Below, in pieces: positions 43,567 through 51,989 of a DNA stretch of 64,000 nt. The notes under the pieces are model-generated. The model saw nothing but the letters and a program-made list of their open reading frames with translations, searched no databases and was not told the DNA's origin. Position numbers and translations under genes: made by a program. Location of the stretch: assembly GCF_017308075.1 (NCBI RefSeq), contig NZ_JAFKFX010000024.1, positions 124,001 through 188,000 on the forward strand, read 5' to 3'. This DNA comes from Allobosea sp. (lineage in GTDB: Bacteria > Pseudomonadota > Alphaproteobacteria > Rhizobiales > Beijerinckiaceae). Positions within the stretch are counted from its first letter, which is position 1; every line of letters starts with the position of its first letter.

Positions 43567-44955
43567 TCAGAGGGTGGCGCTCATGCCGAGCTTGCCGGGG
43601 TTCATGATCCCGTGCGGGTCGAGCGCCAGCTTCAGCGCCCCCATGACCTCGATGCCATTGCCGTGCTCGCGCCGCAGATATTTCAGCTTTCCGAGGCCGA
43701 CGCCATGCTCGCCGCTGGCGGTCCCGCCGGATTCCAGGGCGCGCATCACGACGTTCTCGGCCAGGCGCTTGGCCTCGGCGACTTCCTCCTCGGCATCGGG
43801 CATGACGAGATAGGAGACGTGGAAATTCCCGTCGCCGACATGGCCGTTGATCTTGAACTTCAGGAAGGAGGCGTCGCCATCGGCCCGGGCCGCGGTCATG
43901 TTGTCCGCCAGTGCCGAGATCGGCACGCAGGCGTCGGTCACGAACATCGCCGCACCCGGACGCATGGCGCGCGTCGCCGGGTTGGAATCGTGGCGGGCCT
44001 TCCACAGGCGTTCGCGATCCTCGCGTTGCGTGGCCCACTGGAAGCCGCGTCCGCCATTCTCGGCCGCGAGCGCCTCGACGATTTCGGCCTGCTCGCGGAT
44101 GCCGGCCTCGGTGCCGTGGAATTCGAGGAACAGGGTCGGCGCGACCGCGAGGCTCATCTTGGAGTAGTGGTTCGAGGCCGCGATCGCGATGTCGTCGAGG
44201 AACTCGATGCGGGCGATCGGCACGCCGCTCTGGATCGTGGCGATACAGGTGTCGACGGCGCCCTTCAGGCTGTCGAAGGGGCAGACCGCCGCCGAGATCG
44301 CGGCCGGCACCGGATGCAGCCGAAGCGTGATCTTGGTCAGCACGCCCAGCGTTCCCTCGGCGCCGACGAAGAGCTTGGTCAGGTCGTAGCCCGTCGAGGA
44401 TTTGCGCGCCCGGCTTCCGGTGCGCAGCAATTCGCCGTTCGGCAACACCACTTCGAGCGCCAGCACGTTCTCGCGCATGGTGCCGTAGCGCACCGCATTG
44501 GTGCCGCTGGCGCGGGTCGAGGCCATGCCGCCGATCGAGGCGTCGGCGCCGGGATCGACCGGGAAGGTCAGCCCCGTCGCGCGCAGATGCTCGTTGAGGG
44601 CCTTGCGCGTCACGCCGGGCTCGACCACCACGTCGAAATCGCTCTCATGCACGGCGAGGACGCGGTTCATCCGCGACATGTCGAGGCTGACGCCCCCGGC
44701 GACGGCGAGAATCTGGCCCTCCATCGAGCTGCCGACGCCATAGGGCACGATCGGTACGCGCGCCGCCGCGCAGGCCGCGACGACGCGCTGCACTTCGGCG
44801 GTCGACTGCACGAAAACCACCGCATCCGGCAGCATGGTCGGCAGATAGGAAAGATCCTCGCCATGGTGTCGGCGGACCGCCTCGGCGGTCGAGATCCGCT
44901 CGCCGAAATGCGCGCGCAGGGTTTCGACGACGGCCGCCGTATCGCCATAGCTCAT
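43567..44955 (-). CDS. FAD-linked oxidase, D-lactate/glycolate (GlcD-like) type
   Basis: A 462-residue flavoprotein of the VAO-type. The FAD-binding region has VVAACAAARVPIVPYGVGSSMEGQILAVAGGVSLDMSRMNR, VDPGADASIGGMASTRASGTNAVRYGTMRENVLALEVVLPNGEL and GYDLTKLFVGAEGTLGVLTKITLRL; the C-terminal cap ends SGGTASGEHGVGLGKLKYLRREHG and LALDPHGIMNPGKLG. These enzymes oxidise D-2-hydroxy acids to 2-oxo acids and pass electrons to quinone or cytochrome c. Placed between the CMD-like and molybdopterin genes, it probably oxidises an intermediate of this locus. Specific substrate unknown. Confidence 0.9.
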   Translation of the reverse strand: MSYGDTAAVVETLRAHFGERISTAEAVRRHHGEDLSYLPTMLPDAVVFVQSTAEVQRVVAACAAARVPIVPYGVGSSMEGQILAVAGGVSLDMSRMNRVLAVHESDFDVVVEPGVTRKALNEHLRATGLTFPVDPGADASIGGMASTRASGTNAVRYGTMRENVLALEVVLPNGELLRTGSRARKSSTGYDLTKLFVGAEGTLGVLTKITLRLHPVPAAISAAVCPFDSLKGAVDTCIATIQSGVPIARIEFLDDIAIAASNHYSKMSLAVAPTLFLEFHGTEAGIREQAEIVEALAAENGGRGFQWATQREDRERLWKARHDSNPATRAMRPGAAMFVTDACVPISALADNMTAARADGDASFLKFKINGHVGDGNFHVSYLVMPDAEEEVAEAKRLAENVVMRALESGGTASGEHGVGLGKLKYLRREHGNGIEVMGALKLALDPHGIMNPGKLGMSATL

Positions 44956-45031
44956 GATCGCAATCCATCTGTCTGCAGGTCCGCCCCCGGCATGCGCGTG
45001 GCATCGGGGGCGGGTTCGCTCGGCAAGCCGC

Positions 45032-45424
45032 TTACCCGAGCGAGGGGTCGATCGGAACCCGGTAGCCGTTGACCAGGCGATTGGTCTCGTTGGCCATGCC
45101 GACCACCGCCATCACCTCGCCGAACATCGCGTCGGTCATCCCGGCCTTGCGGGCGGCGGCGGTATGGCTGGCGATGCAGTAGCCGCAGCCATTGCTGGTG
45201 CTGACCGCGAGATAGATCATCTCCTTGACCAGCGGGTCGAGCGCGCCTGGCGCCATCACCTCCTTCACGCTCTCCCAGGTACGCCGCAGACCAATGGGAT
45301 CATGTGCGAGGTACTTCCAGAAGTTGTTGACGTCCTTGAGGTTCCGCGAGGTCTTGATGTCGTCGTAGACGGCGCGGACCGCTGGCGGCGCGTCGGCATA
45401 TTCGATCGGCTTCAATCGGCTCAT
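45032..45424 (-). CDS. Carboxymuconolactone decarboxylase/AhpD-like protein
   Basis: A 130-residue protein of the CMD/AhpD fold. NGCGYCIASHTAAARKAGM carries the Cys-x-x-Cys-x3-His motif (C80, C83, H87), which in AhpD-like members is the redox/peroxidase site; true 4-carboxymuconolactone decarboxylases lack the cysteine pair, so a peroxidase or redox-sensing role is more likely. GGAGA precedes the ATG at 45424. It is the seventh gene of the 50796-41235 operon. In a sulfonate/peroxide-generating pathway it could protect against oxidative by-products of the flavoenzyme; this is inference. Confidence 0.85.
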   Translation of the reverse strand: MSRLKPIEYADAPPAVRAVYDDIKTSRNLKDVNNFWKYLAHDPIGLRRTWESVKEVMAPGALDPLVKEMIYLAVSTSNGCGYCIASHTAAARKAGMTDAMFGEVMAVVGMANETNRLVNGYRVPIDPSLG

Positions 45425-45478
45425 CTTGATGTCTCCGGTATGGTCGTTCGGGGTTCGGCAGGATCGCTGCGAACGCCG

Positions 45479-46126
45479 TCAGATGTTGAGCTCGATACCC
45501 TTCTTGCGGAGCAGCTCGCTCAGATTGAGCATGTCCCAGGTCGTCTTGCCCTGGAGCAGCTCGCGGCGGAAACGGGCTTCCTTCTCCTCGCGGGTCTTGG
45601 ACGCCGCGGCGATGGCGACGATCTCCGCCTTCGGCACGATGCAGACGCCGTCATCGTCGCCAATCACGAGGTCGCCGGGCTCGATCAGCATGCCGCCGGC
45701 AACGATCGGCTTGTTCAGCGCGCCGAGCGTTTCCTTCACCGAGCCCTTGATCGACAAGGCGCGCGCGAAGACCGGGAAGCCGATCTCGGCGATGGTCGCG
45801 CCGTCGCGCACGCCGCCGTCGACGACGAGGCCGGCAATGCCCTTGCCCATGGCGCAGCTGGCCATCACATCGCCGAACAGGCCCTGCTCGGTGAAGCCGG
45901 CCGAGGCGCAGACGATGACGTCGCCTGCCTTCGCCATCTTCAGCGCCGCGTGCAAGGTGAGGTTGTCGCCGGGCGGGCAGACGCAGGTGAAGGCCGGGCC
46001 CAGCACCTTCATGCCGCGCCGGACGGGCTTGATGCTGGAATCGAGCGCGCCGCGGCGTTCCATGGCTTCATGGGCGGTAGCCGAGGCGACCGAAGCATAG
46101 GCTTCGCGATAGTTGAATTCGGTCAT
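45479..46126 (-). CDS. RraA-family aldolase-like protein, copy 1
   Basis: A 215-residue protein of the RraA/4-hydroxy-4-methyl-2-oxoglutarate aldolase family. VVDGGVRDGATIAEIGFPVFA holds the conserved Arg107-Asp108 pair that binds substrate and metal; GDLVIGDDDGVCIVP is the second family motif, and TEQGLFGDVMASC is the pyruvate-side loop. With these residues present it is more likely a metal-dependent aldolase or decarboxylase than the RNase E regulator RraA. It is closest to copy 2 (48405-49076), and lies 23 bases downstream of the enolase-superfamily gene. A frame open to 46378 overlaps that gene and is not used. Confidence 0.88.
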   Translation of the reverse strand: MTEFNYREAYASVASATAHEAMERRGALDSSIKPVRRGMKVLGPAFTCVCPPGDNLTLHAALKMAKAGDVIVCASAGFTEQGLFGDVMASCAMGKGIAGLVVDGGVRDGATIAEIGFPVFARALSIKGSVKETLGALNKPIVAGGMLIEPGDLVIGDDDGVCIVPKAEIVAIAAASKTREEKEARFRRELLQGKTTWDMLNLSELLRKKGIELNI

Positions 46127-46149
46127 GATCTCTATCCGATGAAGGAGGG

Positions 46150-47340
46150 TCAGCGGGTGACGTTGGCTACGCCCCAGACGTAGTTCTTCCGGGGGAATTC
46201 TTCCCAGTACTGGCGCATGTCCTTGTGCGGGAAATCCTTGTATGGCCGCTTGCGCATGCGCTCGACATCGATGTCGACGCCGAGGCCCGGCGCGGTCGGC
46301 AGGTCGATCCAGCCATCCTCGACCTTCAGCCCGGGCGAGCCGATCTCGTCGCAGGCCTCGTTGAGGTTGATGAAGCACTCGGCGATCAGGAAGTTCGGGA
46401 TCACCGCCGAGAAATGCACCGTCGCGGCGAGCCCGACGATGGTGCTGTTGTAGTTGTGCGGGCTGATCGCGATCGCGTGCGGCTGCGCCATCGCTGCGAT
46501 GTCGAGCATCTGCTGAAGGCCGCCGACGGCGCAGATGTCGGGGTTGAGGATATCGGCCGCGCGCTTCTCGAAGACCCGGGCGAAATCCTCCTTGGTATAG
46601 AGGGTTTCGCCGGTCACGACGGGCGTCGAGATCGCGCGGCGGACTTCCGCGACGAGGTCGAGATTGTCGGAGAGGCAGGGCTCCTCATAGCAGAAGATGC
46701 CGTATTCCTCGAGCCGCTTGGCGACGCGGATGGAATGATGCGGCGCGACGCGGCGGTGCGCGTCGATCAGCAGGTCCATGTCGGGGCCTAGCGCCTCGCG
46801 CATCGCCTTGACGTTGGCGACGGCGTAATCCTCCTCCTCGCGCGTGATGAAGGTTCGCCACGGCCCGGGGAACGGGTCCCATTTCAGCGCCGTATAGCCC
46901 ATCTCCTTGACCTGGAGCGCCCGCTCCACCGTCGACTCGATATCGGTGACGCCGTACCACCAGCCATTGGCGTAGACGCGGACCTTCTCGCGCGAGGCGC
47001 CGCCGAGCAGGTTGTAGAGTGGCTGTCCGGCCTTCTTGCCGACGATGTCCCACATCGCCAGCTCGATCGCGCTCCAGGCGCAGAAGAAGTCGACCGAGGA
47101 GCGCCTGATGGCGAAGTCGTCGAACATCACCTGTGCGGTGTGGCGGATATTGTGCGGGCTGCGCCCGATCACATAGGGCGCCATGGCGCGGATATAGTCG
47201 TCGACGACCTTCTCCTTCTTCACACCGACATAGGATTCGCCCCAGCCATAGAGGCCGTCATCGGTCTCGATGCGGCAGAACAGCAGGTTCTTGCCGCTGC
47301 CGGGGTGGAAGAAGAAGGTTTCGATACGCGCGATCTTCAT
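46150..47340 (-). CDS. Enolase-superfamily (mandelate racemase/galactonate dehydratase-like) protein
   Basis: A 396-residue barrel enzyme. The N-terminal capping domain is followed by the barrel with D193 and H195 (LLIDAHRR), E219-E220 (YEEPC), E245 (GETLYTKEDF) and H295 (ISPHNYNST), the ligand and acid/base set of the galactonate-dehydratase branch. The mandelate-racemase KxK motif is absent; LKWDP stands there instead. Such enzymes dehydrate acid sugars or other hydroxy acids to 2-keto-3-deoxy acids. The ATG at 47340 follows GGAG by six bases. Position between quinone oxidoreductase and RraA copy 1 suggests its keto-acid product is cleaved by an RraA-type aldolase. Confidence 0.9.
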   Translation of the reverse strand: MKIARIETFFFHPGSGKNLLFCRIETDDGLYGWGESYVGVKKEKVVDDYIRAMAPYVIGRSPHNIRHTAQVMFDDFAIRRSSVDFFCAWSAIELAMWDIVGKKAGQPLYNLLGGASREKVRVYANGWWYGVTDIESTVERALQVKEMGYTALKWDPFPGPWRTFITREEEDYAVANVKAMREALGPDMDLLIDAHRRVAPHHSIRVAKRLEEYGIFCYEEPCLSDNLDLVAEVRRAISTPVVTGETLYTKEDFARVFEKRAADILNPDICAVGGLQQMLDIAAMAQPHAIAISPHNYNSTIVGLAATVHFSAVIPNFLIAECFINLNEACDEIGSPGLKVEDGWIDLPTAPGLGVDIDVERMRKRPYKDFPHKDMRQYWEEFPRKNYVWGVANVTR

Positions 47341-47360
47341 CGCCAGCTCCGGAATTGGGG

Positions 47361-48335
47361 TCAGGGCCGCAGGATGGTCTGGCCGGTGGTGGCCCGGCTT
47401 TCGAGGGCTGTCTGGGCAGCCGCTGCCTCCTTCAGGGCGAAGACCTGGTCGATCTCCGCCTTGACCACGCCGCGGCGCATCGCCGCGAACAGGTTGCTCG
47501 ACATCGCCTCGAGCCGGGCCCGGTCCTTGATGAAGGGGAAGATCGAGGGGCGCGAGAGCGTCGCGCATTTCGGCGCGAGGCCGGCGATGGCGAAGGGCGG
47601 AACCGGCCCCGAGGCATTGCCGTAGCTGACGATGTGGCCGAACTCGGCGACCGCGGCGAGCGAGGCCTCGAAGGTATCCTTGCCGACGCCGTCATAGACG
47701 CAGTGGCAGCCGCGGCCGCCGGTCAGCTCCTGCACCCGGGCCCCGACATCCTCGCGGCTGGTGACGATGACATGGTCGGCGCCGGCGGCGCGGGCCTTGG
47801 CCGCCTTTTCGTCGCTGGAGGCGGCGCCGATCACCAGGCAGCCGAGCGATTTTGCCCAGGCGGCGAGCAGCAGGCCGACACCGCCGGCGACGGCATGGAT
47901 CAGCACGGCGTCGCCGGCCTTCGCCTGCGTCATCCGGAAGAGCAGCATCTCGGCCGTCATGCCCTTGAGCATCAGCGCTGCGGCCTGATCGTCGGAGATG
48001 TCGCCCGGCAGCTTGACCAGGGCCGCAGCGTTCATGACGCGGCGCTCGACATAGGCGCCGGGAGCGCCGGTGACATAGGCCACCCGGTCGCCGGCGCTGA
48101 GGCCGGTGACGCCGGGGCCGACAGCCTCGACCACGCCGGCGGCTTCCATGCCGGGCGAGCAGGGCATCGTGCCCATCTTGTAGAGGCCGGTGCGAACATA
48201 GATGTCGATGAAGTTCAGCCCGATCGCCGTGTGGCGCAGCAGAACCTCGCCTTGGCCGGGTTTGCCGGGGTCGAGATCGACCCATTCGAGCACGCCCGAC
48301 CCGCCATGCTGGCGCAGGATGATTGCCCCGCTCAT
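47361..48335 (-). CDS. Zinc-independent quinone oxidoreductase/medium-chain dehydrogenase
   Basis: A 324-residue member of the QOR-like MDR family. The opening AIILRQHGGSGVLEWVDLDPGKPGQGEVLLRHTAIGLNFIDIYVRTGLYK and the GMEAAGVVEAVGPGVTGLSAGDRVAY region are typical; AVAGGVGLLLAAWAKSLGCLVIGAASSDEKAAKA is the NADPH Rossmann segment. No zinc-ligand cysteines are seen. It reduces quinones or enones. Starts 69 bases downstream of RraA copy 2 and ends 20 bases before the enolase-type gene, in the long operon. Its link to the pathway is unknown. Confidence 0.9.
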   Translation of the reverse strand: MSGAIILRQHGGSGVLEWVDLDPGKPGQGEVLLRHTAIGLNFIDIYVRTGLYKMGTMPCSPGMEAAGVVEAVGPGVTGLSAGDRVAYVTGAPGAYVERRVMNAAALVKLPGDISDDQAAALMLKGMTAEMLLFRMTQAKAGDAVLIHAVAGGVGLLLAAWAKSLGCLVIGAASSDEKAAKARAAGADHVIVTSREDVGARVQELTGGRGCHCVYDGVGKDTFEASLAAVAEFGHIVSYGNASGPVPPFAIAGLAPKCATLSRPSIFPFIKDRARLEAMSSNLFAAMRRGVVKAEIDQVFALKEAAAAQTALESRATTGQTILRP

Positions 48336-48404
48336 GTCTTGTCCTTCATTTTATTCATCTTGAATCGGGCTGCCGGCTGCCGGCATCCGGGAGATCGCGT
48401 GTCG

Positions 48405-49076
48405 TCAGACGGGCGAGGCCTGCCCCTTGCGGGTCAGCAATTCGCCGAGCTTGTAGACGTCCCAGGGCGTCTCGCCGGAAGCGAAGCGCTGCTTTGCGGC
48501 GGCCTCCTTCTCAGCCCGCAGCTTGCAGGCCGCGAGCACGGCATCGACGGTCTCGAACGGCACCACGACCAGCCCGTCGGCGTCGCCGATGATCACGTCG
48601 CCGGGGCGCACCAGCACGCCGCCGAGGACGATCGGCTCGTTCAGCGAGCCCAGCGTCTCCTTGATCGTGCCCTTGATGCAGATGCCGCCTGCGAAGACCG
48701 GAAAGCCGACCTCGCAGATCGTCGCGGAGTCGCGCACGCCGCCATCGGTGACGAGGCCCGCGAGCTTGGCGCCGACGGCGCAGCTCGACATCACGTCGCC
48801 GAACATGCCCTGCTCGGTGCAGCCATGCGCGTCGCAGACCAGGACGTCGCCCGGCTTCGCCATCTTGAGGGCGGCATGCAGCGTGAGATTGTCATTGGGC
48901 GGGCATTCGCAGGTGAAGGCGGTGCCGGCGACCGTCATCGCCTCGTCGACCGGCTTGATGCCGGAGGCGAAGGCGCCGCGGCGGCCCTGCGCCTCGAAGA
49001 CGGTGGCGGAGCCATAGGCGAGCAGGGCCTGGCAGGTCTCGGGCGAAATGCGCGGGGGCAGGGGGGCTGTGGACAT
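48405..49076 (-). CDS. RraA-family aldolase-like protein, copy 2
   Basis: A 223-residue relative of copy 1. The core VTDGGVRDSATICEVGFPVFA (Arg115-Asp116), TEQGMFGDVMSSC and GDVIIGDADGLVVVP parallel copy 1 closely, and PPNDNLTLHAALKMAKPGDVLVC is almost identical in both, which implies an internal duplication within the island. An N-terminal extension (STAPLPPRISPETCQALLAYGS) and a different C-terminus (TRKGQASPV) distinguish it. Start ATG at 49076 rather than a TTG 15 bases upstream. It lies 20 bases after the dehydrogenase gene in transcription order. Probably an aldolase or decarboxylase on a dicarboxylic keto acid. Confidence 0.88.
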   Translation of the reverse strand: MSTAPLPPRISPETCQALLAYGSATVFEAQGRRGAFASGIKPVDEAMTVAGTAFTCECPPNDNLTLHAALKMAKPGDVLVCDAHGCTEQGMFGDVMSSCAVGAKLAGLVTDGGVRDSATICEVGFPVFAGGICIKGTIKETLGSLNEPIVLGGVLVRPGDVIIGDADGLVVVPFETVDAVLAACKLRAEKEAAAKQRFASGETPWDVYKLGELLTRKGQASPV

Positions 49077-49096
49077 GGCGGCTCTCGTCAAAAACG

Positions 49097-50023
49097 TCAG
49101 GACTTGGCGGGGCGAGGCGCGGCAGCGAGGGCCGCGTCGAGAATGGTGAGCGCGGCGTCGAGCGAAGGCGGCTGACTGCCGCCACTGGCCGCGACGACGC
49201 CGCTGGCAGCGCTGCGCTCCATCAATTGGACGATGGCGTCGGTCATCAGCGGATCGAGGCCGGTCTCGGCGACGGCGGCGCGTGACATGCGCATCTCGTC
49301 GGCGCGGCGGCCGGCATGCGGAACATGCGAGCGCACCAGCATCGCGGCGGTGTCGAGGGCAGGGCGGGCATCGAGGAAGGCGCAGAAGCTCTGCAGCACC
49401 TCCGCCTCGACGCCCATGCGCCGCGCCGCGATCAGGGCCTCGACATAGAGCGCCTCCAGCCCCTTGGCGAGGACGCTGCGGACGATCTTGATGCCGGCAG
49501 CCGCGCCGAAGCGCTCGCCGACCGGTGAGATGTCCATGCCATAGGGCGCAAAGCGCTCGACGAACCGGTCCACCTCGGGCCCGGCCGCGACGATCGGCAC
49601 GCGATTCCGCGAGGTCGGGGCGGAGCCGAGGATCGCGGCATCGACGAAGCGGCGCCCGGCGGCGGCGACATAGGCGCCGACCGCCGCCTTGTCGGTCGGT
49701 CCGAGCGAGGTCAGGTCGACATAGAGCGCATCGGGACTGACATGGCTCGCGCAGCTCTGGGCGACCGTCATCGACGCCGAGGGCTGGACCAGCACGAACA
49801 CGGTCTCGGCGCCGGAAAGTCCTTCGGGACCATCGAGAAGCGTGACCCCGGCCTGCTCGGCCCGCTCGCGGATCCGTGTCCGGAACGGCCCCCGGTCGGC
49901 GGCGACATCGAAGGCGGCCATGCCGTCGAAACCCGCCTCGCGCAGGCCGCTGGCGATCGAGAAGGCCGCCTCGCCGAAGCCGACGAAGGCGAGCCGAAAC
50001 CTGCGTGCTGCGGCGCTCACCAT
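49097..50023 (-). CDS. NAD(P)-dependent dehydrogenase with DUF1932-type C-domain
   Basis: A 308-residue 6-phosphogluconate-dehydrogenase-fold protein. FRLAFVGFGEAAFSIASGLREAG is the Rossmann GxGxxA motif (about residues 15-20), and the C-terminal half (GIKIVRSVLAKGLEALYVEALIAARRMGV; MLVRSHVPHAGRRADEMRMSRAAVAETGLDP) is the DUF1932 helical domain, as in proteins often annotated as phosphogluconate-like or hydroxyacid dehydrogenases. K at about residue 183 (AAGIKIV) corresponds to the family's catalytic Lys. Its start overlaps RraA copy 3 by seven bases. Likely oxidises a 3-hydroxy acid; substrate unknown. Confidence 0.85.
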   Translation of the reverse strand: MVSAAARRFRLAFVGFGEAAFSIASGLREAGFDGMAAFDVAADRGPFRTRIRERAEQAGVTLLDGPEGLSGAETVFVLVQPSASMTVAQSCASHVSPDALYVDLTSLGPTDKAAVGAYVAAAGRRFVDAAILGSAPTSRNRVPIVAAGPEVDRFVERFAPYGMDISPVGERFGAAAGIKIVRSVLAKGLEALYVEALIAARRMGVEAEVLQSFCAFLDARPALDTAAMLVRSHVPHAGRRADEMRMSRAAVAETGLDPLMTDAIVQLMERSAASGVVAASGGSQPPSLDAALTILDAALAAAPRPAKS

Positions 50024-50796
50024 TTCTCGGGCGCCACGATCGCGGCCGTCTCGGCGGCCGACGCGCCGGTGCTGATCGCGTCGATCAGCGTCTTCTCCTT
50101 GGCGGCGACCTCCTCGGCCCGCGCCAGCACTTCGGCGGCGATGGAAAGCGGCACGACGATGACGCCGTCGGAATCGCCGAGCATCAGGTCGCCCGGACGG
50201 ATCTGCACGCCGGCGATCTCGACGATGCCGTTGAACTCCAGCAGCTCGAAACGGTGCTTGCCGGTGCGCGGCGTCGCCCCGCGCGCCCAGACCGGCAGGC
50301 CCATGCGGCGCATCGCGTCGGTATCGCGCACGCAGCCGTCGACGACGACGCCGGCAAAGCCGTGCGCGGCGACGGCGGTCGCCATGATGCCGCCGATGTT
50401 CGAGGCAGCCGGGCAGGCGCTGCCGTCGATCACCATCACGTCGCCGCGCTGCGACAAAGTCACCGCGTCGAGCGCACCGAGGCGAGGGGAGGTCTTGTTG
50501 GCGATGTTGTAGCCGCTGGTCAGCCGGGCGGCGCCGTGCTTGACCGTGATGGCTGGGCCGACCATGCGCTGGCCCGGCGCGATCGGCGGCAGGGCCGTCG
50601 TCGGGATCGCCGAGTCGACGCCGTACTCGTCGAGGATGTCGGCGATGGCGGAGGTCAGGTCGGGCAATTGCCGGAAGCGCGCCACCAGATCCGCCGACGG
50701 ACGCTCGAATGCGACGGCGCGGATACGCTCGACCGGGATCGTTCCGAGGAGCCGGCCCTCATAGGCGGCGAGCTGTTTTTCGATGCTGGTTGTCAT
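50017..50796 (-). CDS. RraA-family aldolase-like protein, copy 3
   Basis: A 259-residue longer RraA-family member, the first gene of the nine-gene operon. It has a 40-residue N-terminal extension (EGRLLGTIPVERIRAVAFERPSAD), then DAVTLSQRGDVMVIDGSACPAASNIGGIMATAV and VVDGCVRDTDAMRRMGLPVWARG with Arg157-Asp158, and GDLMLGDSDGVIVVPLSIAAEVLARAEE. It is only distantly similar to copies 1 and 2 and closer in layout to copy 4. A palindromic region precedes it, divergent from a LysR gene, so LysR control is likely. Probable metal-dependent aldolase/decarboxylase. Confidence 0.88.
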   Translation of the reverse strand: MTTSIEKQLAAYEGRLLGTIPVERIRAVAFERPSADLVARFRQLPDLTSAIADILDEYGVDSAIPTTALPPIAPGQRMVGPAITVKHGAARLTSGYNIANKTSPRLGALDAVTLSQRGDVMVIDGSACPAASNIGGIMATAVAAHGFAGVVVDGCVRDTDAMRRMGLPVWARGATPRTGKHRFELLEFNGIVEIAGVQIRPGDLMLGDSDGVIVVPLSIAAEVLARAEEVAAKEKTLIDAISTGASAAETAAIVAPEKW

Positions 50797-50832
50797 GCCG
50801 CTGAACGCGCCTCGTACCGATTGCTCGATTCA

Positions 50833-50855
50833 ATGGCATGCGCTTCGCATGCCAT
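50833..50855. promoter_or_regulatory. Palindrome upstream of the RraA copy 3 operon
   Basis: ATGGCATGCG and CGCATGCCAT pair perfectly around a CTT centre, starting 37 bases before the operon's ATG. Further symmetric sites follow in the same gap: GAATT-A-AATTC at 50861-50871 and GGATCGATCC at 50975-50984. The 266-base gap between 50797 and 51062 is relatively AT-rich and is the regulatory region for the operon and the divergent LysR gene. Confidence 0.55.
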
Positions 50856-51005
50856 AAAGCGAATTAAATTCAGTTTCATCGATCGCAAAAATGCATCATT
50901 CTTGCTCGGCCTTCCTGAGTGGCAAGAGTCGGTGTTTCTCGTATTTGTCTCGCCAGGATCGGTAATTCTCAGCTGGATCGATCCGGATCGAAAAAGCGAC
51001 CAAGT

Positions 51006-51034
51006 TTGACTTGAGTGATTGCTTTTTCTATTCG
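51006..51034 (+). promoter_or_regulatory. Putative sigma-70 promoter of the lysR gene
   Basis: TTGACT (51006-51011), 17-base spacer, TATTCG (51029-51034), 28 bases before the ATG at 51063. The -35 is one base from consensus. Prediction by eye. Confidence 0.4.
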
Positions 51035-51062
51035 GTCTATGGACCGGCGAAAGGGGCCAGCC

Positions 51063-51989
51063 ATGTTGACCTTCAAGCAAATCGAAGCCGCCTACTGGAT
51101 CAGCAAGCTCGGCAGCTTCCATGCCGCGGCGAAACGGCTCAACACGACCCAGTCGACCGTCTCCAAGCGCATCGCCGAGCTCGAAAAATACCTCTCGATC
51201 GAGATTTTCGACCGCAGCAACAAGACGACGCAGCTCACCATCAAGGGGCGCGAGCTGATCGACGATTTCGTCCAGATGCTCGATCTGCAGCAGAACGTCG
51301 TGCGCCGCGTCGGCAGTGACGTTTCCTATGCCGGGCGCTTCCGCTTCGGCGTGACCGAGATGGTCGCCCTGACCTGGCTCCCGGCCCTGATCGCCGGCAT
51401 CAAGCAGCTCTATCCGGACATCATCCTCGAGCCGAAGATCGATCTGACCGTCAATCTGCGCCAGCAGATGGTCACGCATCGGCTCGACATGATCATCTGC
51501 CCGGCGCCAAAGACCGACAACAGCTTCCCGACGGTGCCGCTCGACTTCCTGGAATCGGAGTGGATGTGCAGCCCCTCGCTGGTGGGAGCGAAGGGCGTCG
51601 TGCCGATCGAGCGCCTGATGGAGCTGCCGCTGCTGACCTATGCCGAGGGCTCGCTGCTGCATCTCAACCTGCTGCAGGCGCTGGCGGCGATCGACATCAA
51701 GCCGCAGAACACCATCACCTGCAACAGCATGATCGCGCTGGCGGAAATGGCGAGCGCCGGGCTCGGCATCACCTATCTGCCGACCGGCTACTTTTCCGCC
51801 TATCGCCAGGAGGGCTATCTCAGGCCAGTGCGGACCAATCTCGTCCTGCCGCCGCTCGAATACCTCGCCGTTCATCGCAACGACGCCGTCAGCCGCAGGA
51901 TCGCGCAGCTGGCGCGCGAGACCTGCGATTTCGGGATCCCGCGCTGGCGCCGGCCGGAGGAGGCCAGCGCCGCCCGCGAGGCGTCCTGA
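51063..51989 (+). CDS. LysR family transcriptional regulator of the catabolic island
   Basis: A 308-residue LysR protein. Helix-turn-helix in residues 1-60 (LTFKQIEAAYWISKLGSFHAAAKRLNTTQSTVSKRIAELEKYLSIEIFDRSNKTTQLTIKG) and a two-lobed effector domain from about residue 90 (GRFRFGVTEMVALTWLPALIAGIKQLYPDI). It is divergent from the nine-gene operon and convergent with RraA copy 4, central to the island, and the likely pathway sensor for a substrate or intermediate. I chose the ATG at 51063 (AAAGGGG seven bases upstream); an ATG at 51015 would add 16 residues inside the promoter. Confidence 0.92.
   Translation: MLTFKQIEAAYWISKLGSFHAAAKRLNTTQSTVSKRIAELEKYLSIEIFDRSNKTTQLTIKGRELIDDFVQMLDLQQNVVRRVGSDVSYAGRFRFGVTEMVALTWLPALIAGIKQLYPDIILEPKIDLTVNLRQQMVTHRLDMIICPAPKTDNSFPTVPLDFLESEWMCSPSLVGAKGVVPIERLMELPLLTYAEGSLLHLNLLQALAAIDIKPQNTITCNSMIALAEMASAGLGITYLPTGYFSAYRQEGYLRPVRTNLVLPPLEYLAVHRNDAVSRRIAQLARETCDFGIPRWRRPEEASAAREAS

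Noticed and set aside
45032-45424. True 4-carboxymuconolactone decarboxylase of the protocatechuate pathway
   Set aside because: The Cys-x-x-Cys-x3-His motif marks the AhpD-like redox branch, and no other protocatechuate genes are present.
45479-46126. Assignment as the RNase E inhibitor RraA or as menaquinone methyltransferase
   Set aside because: The catabolic setting and the intact Arg-Asp and GD motifs favour an aldolase-type enzyme; the methyltransferase label is a known annotation error for this family.
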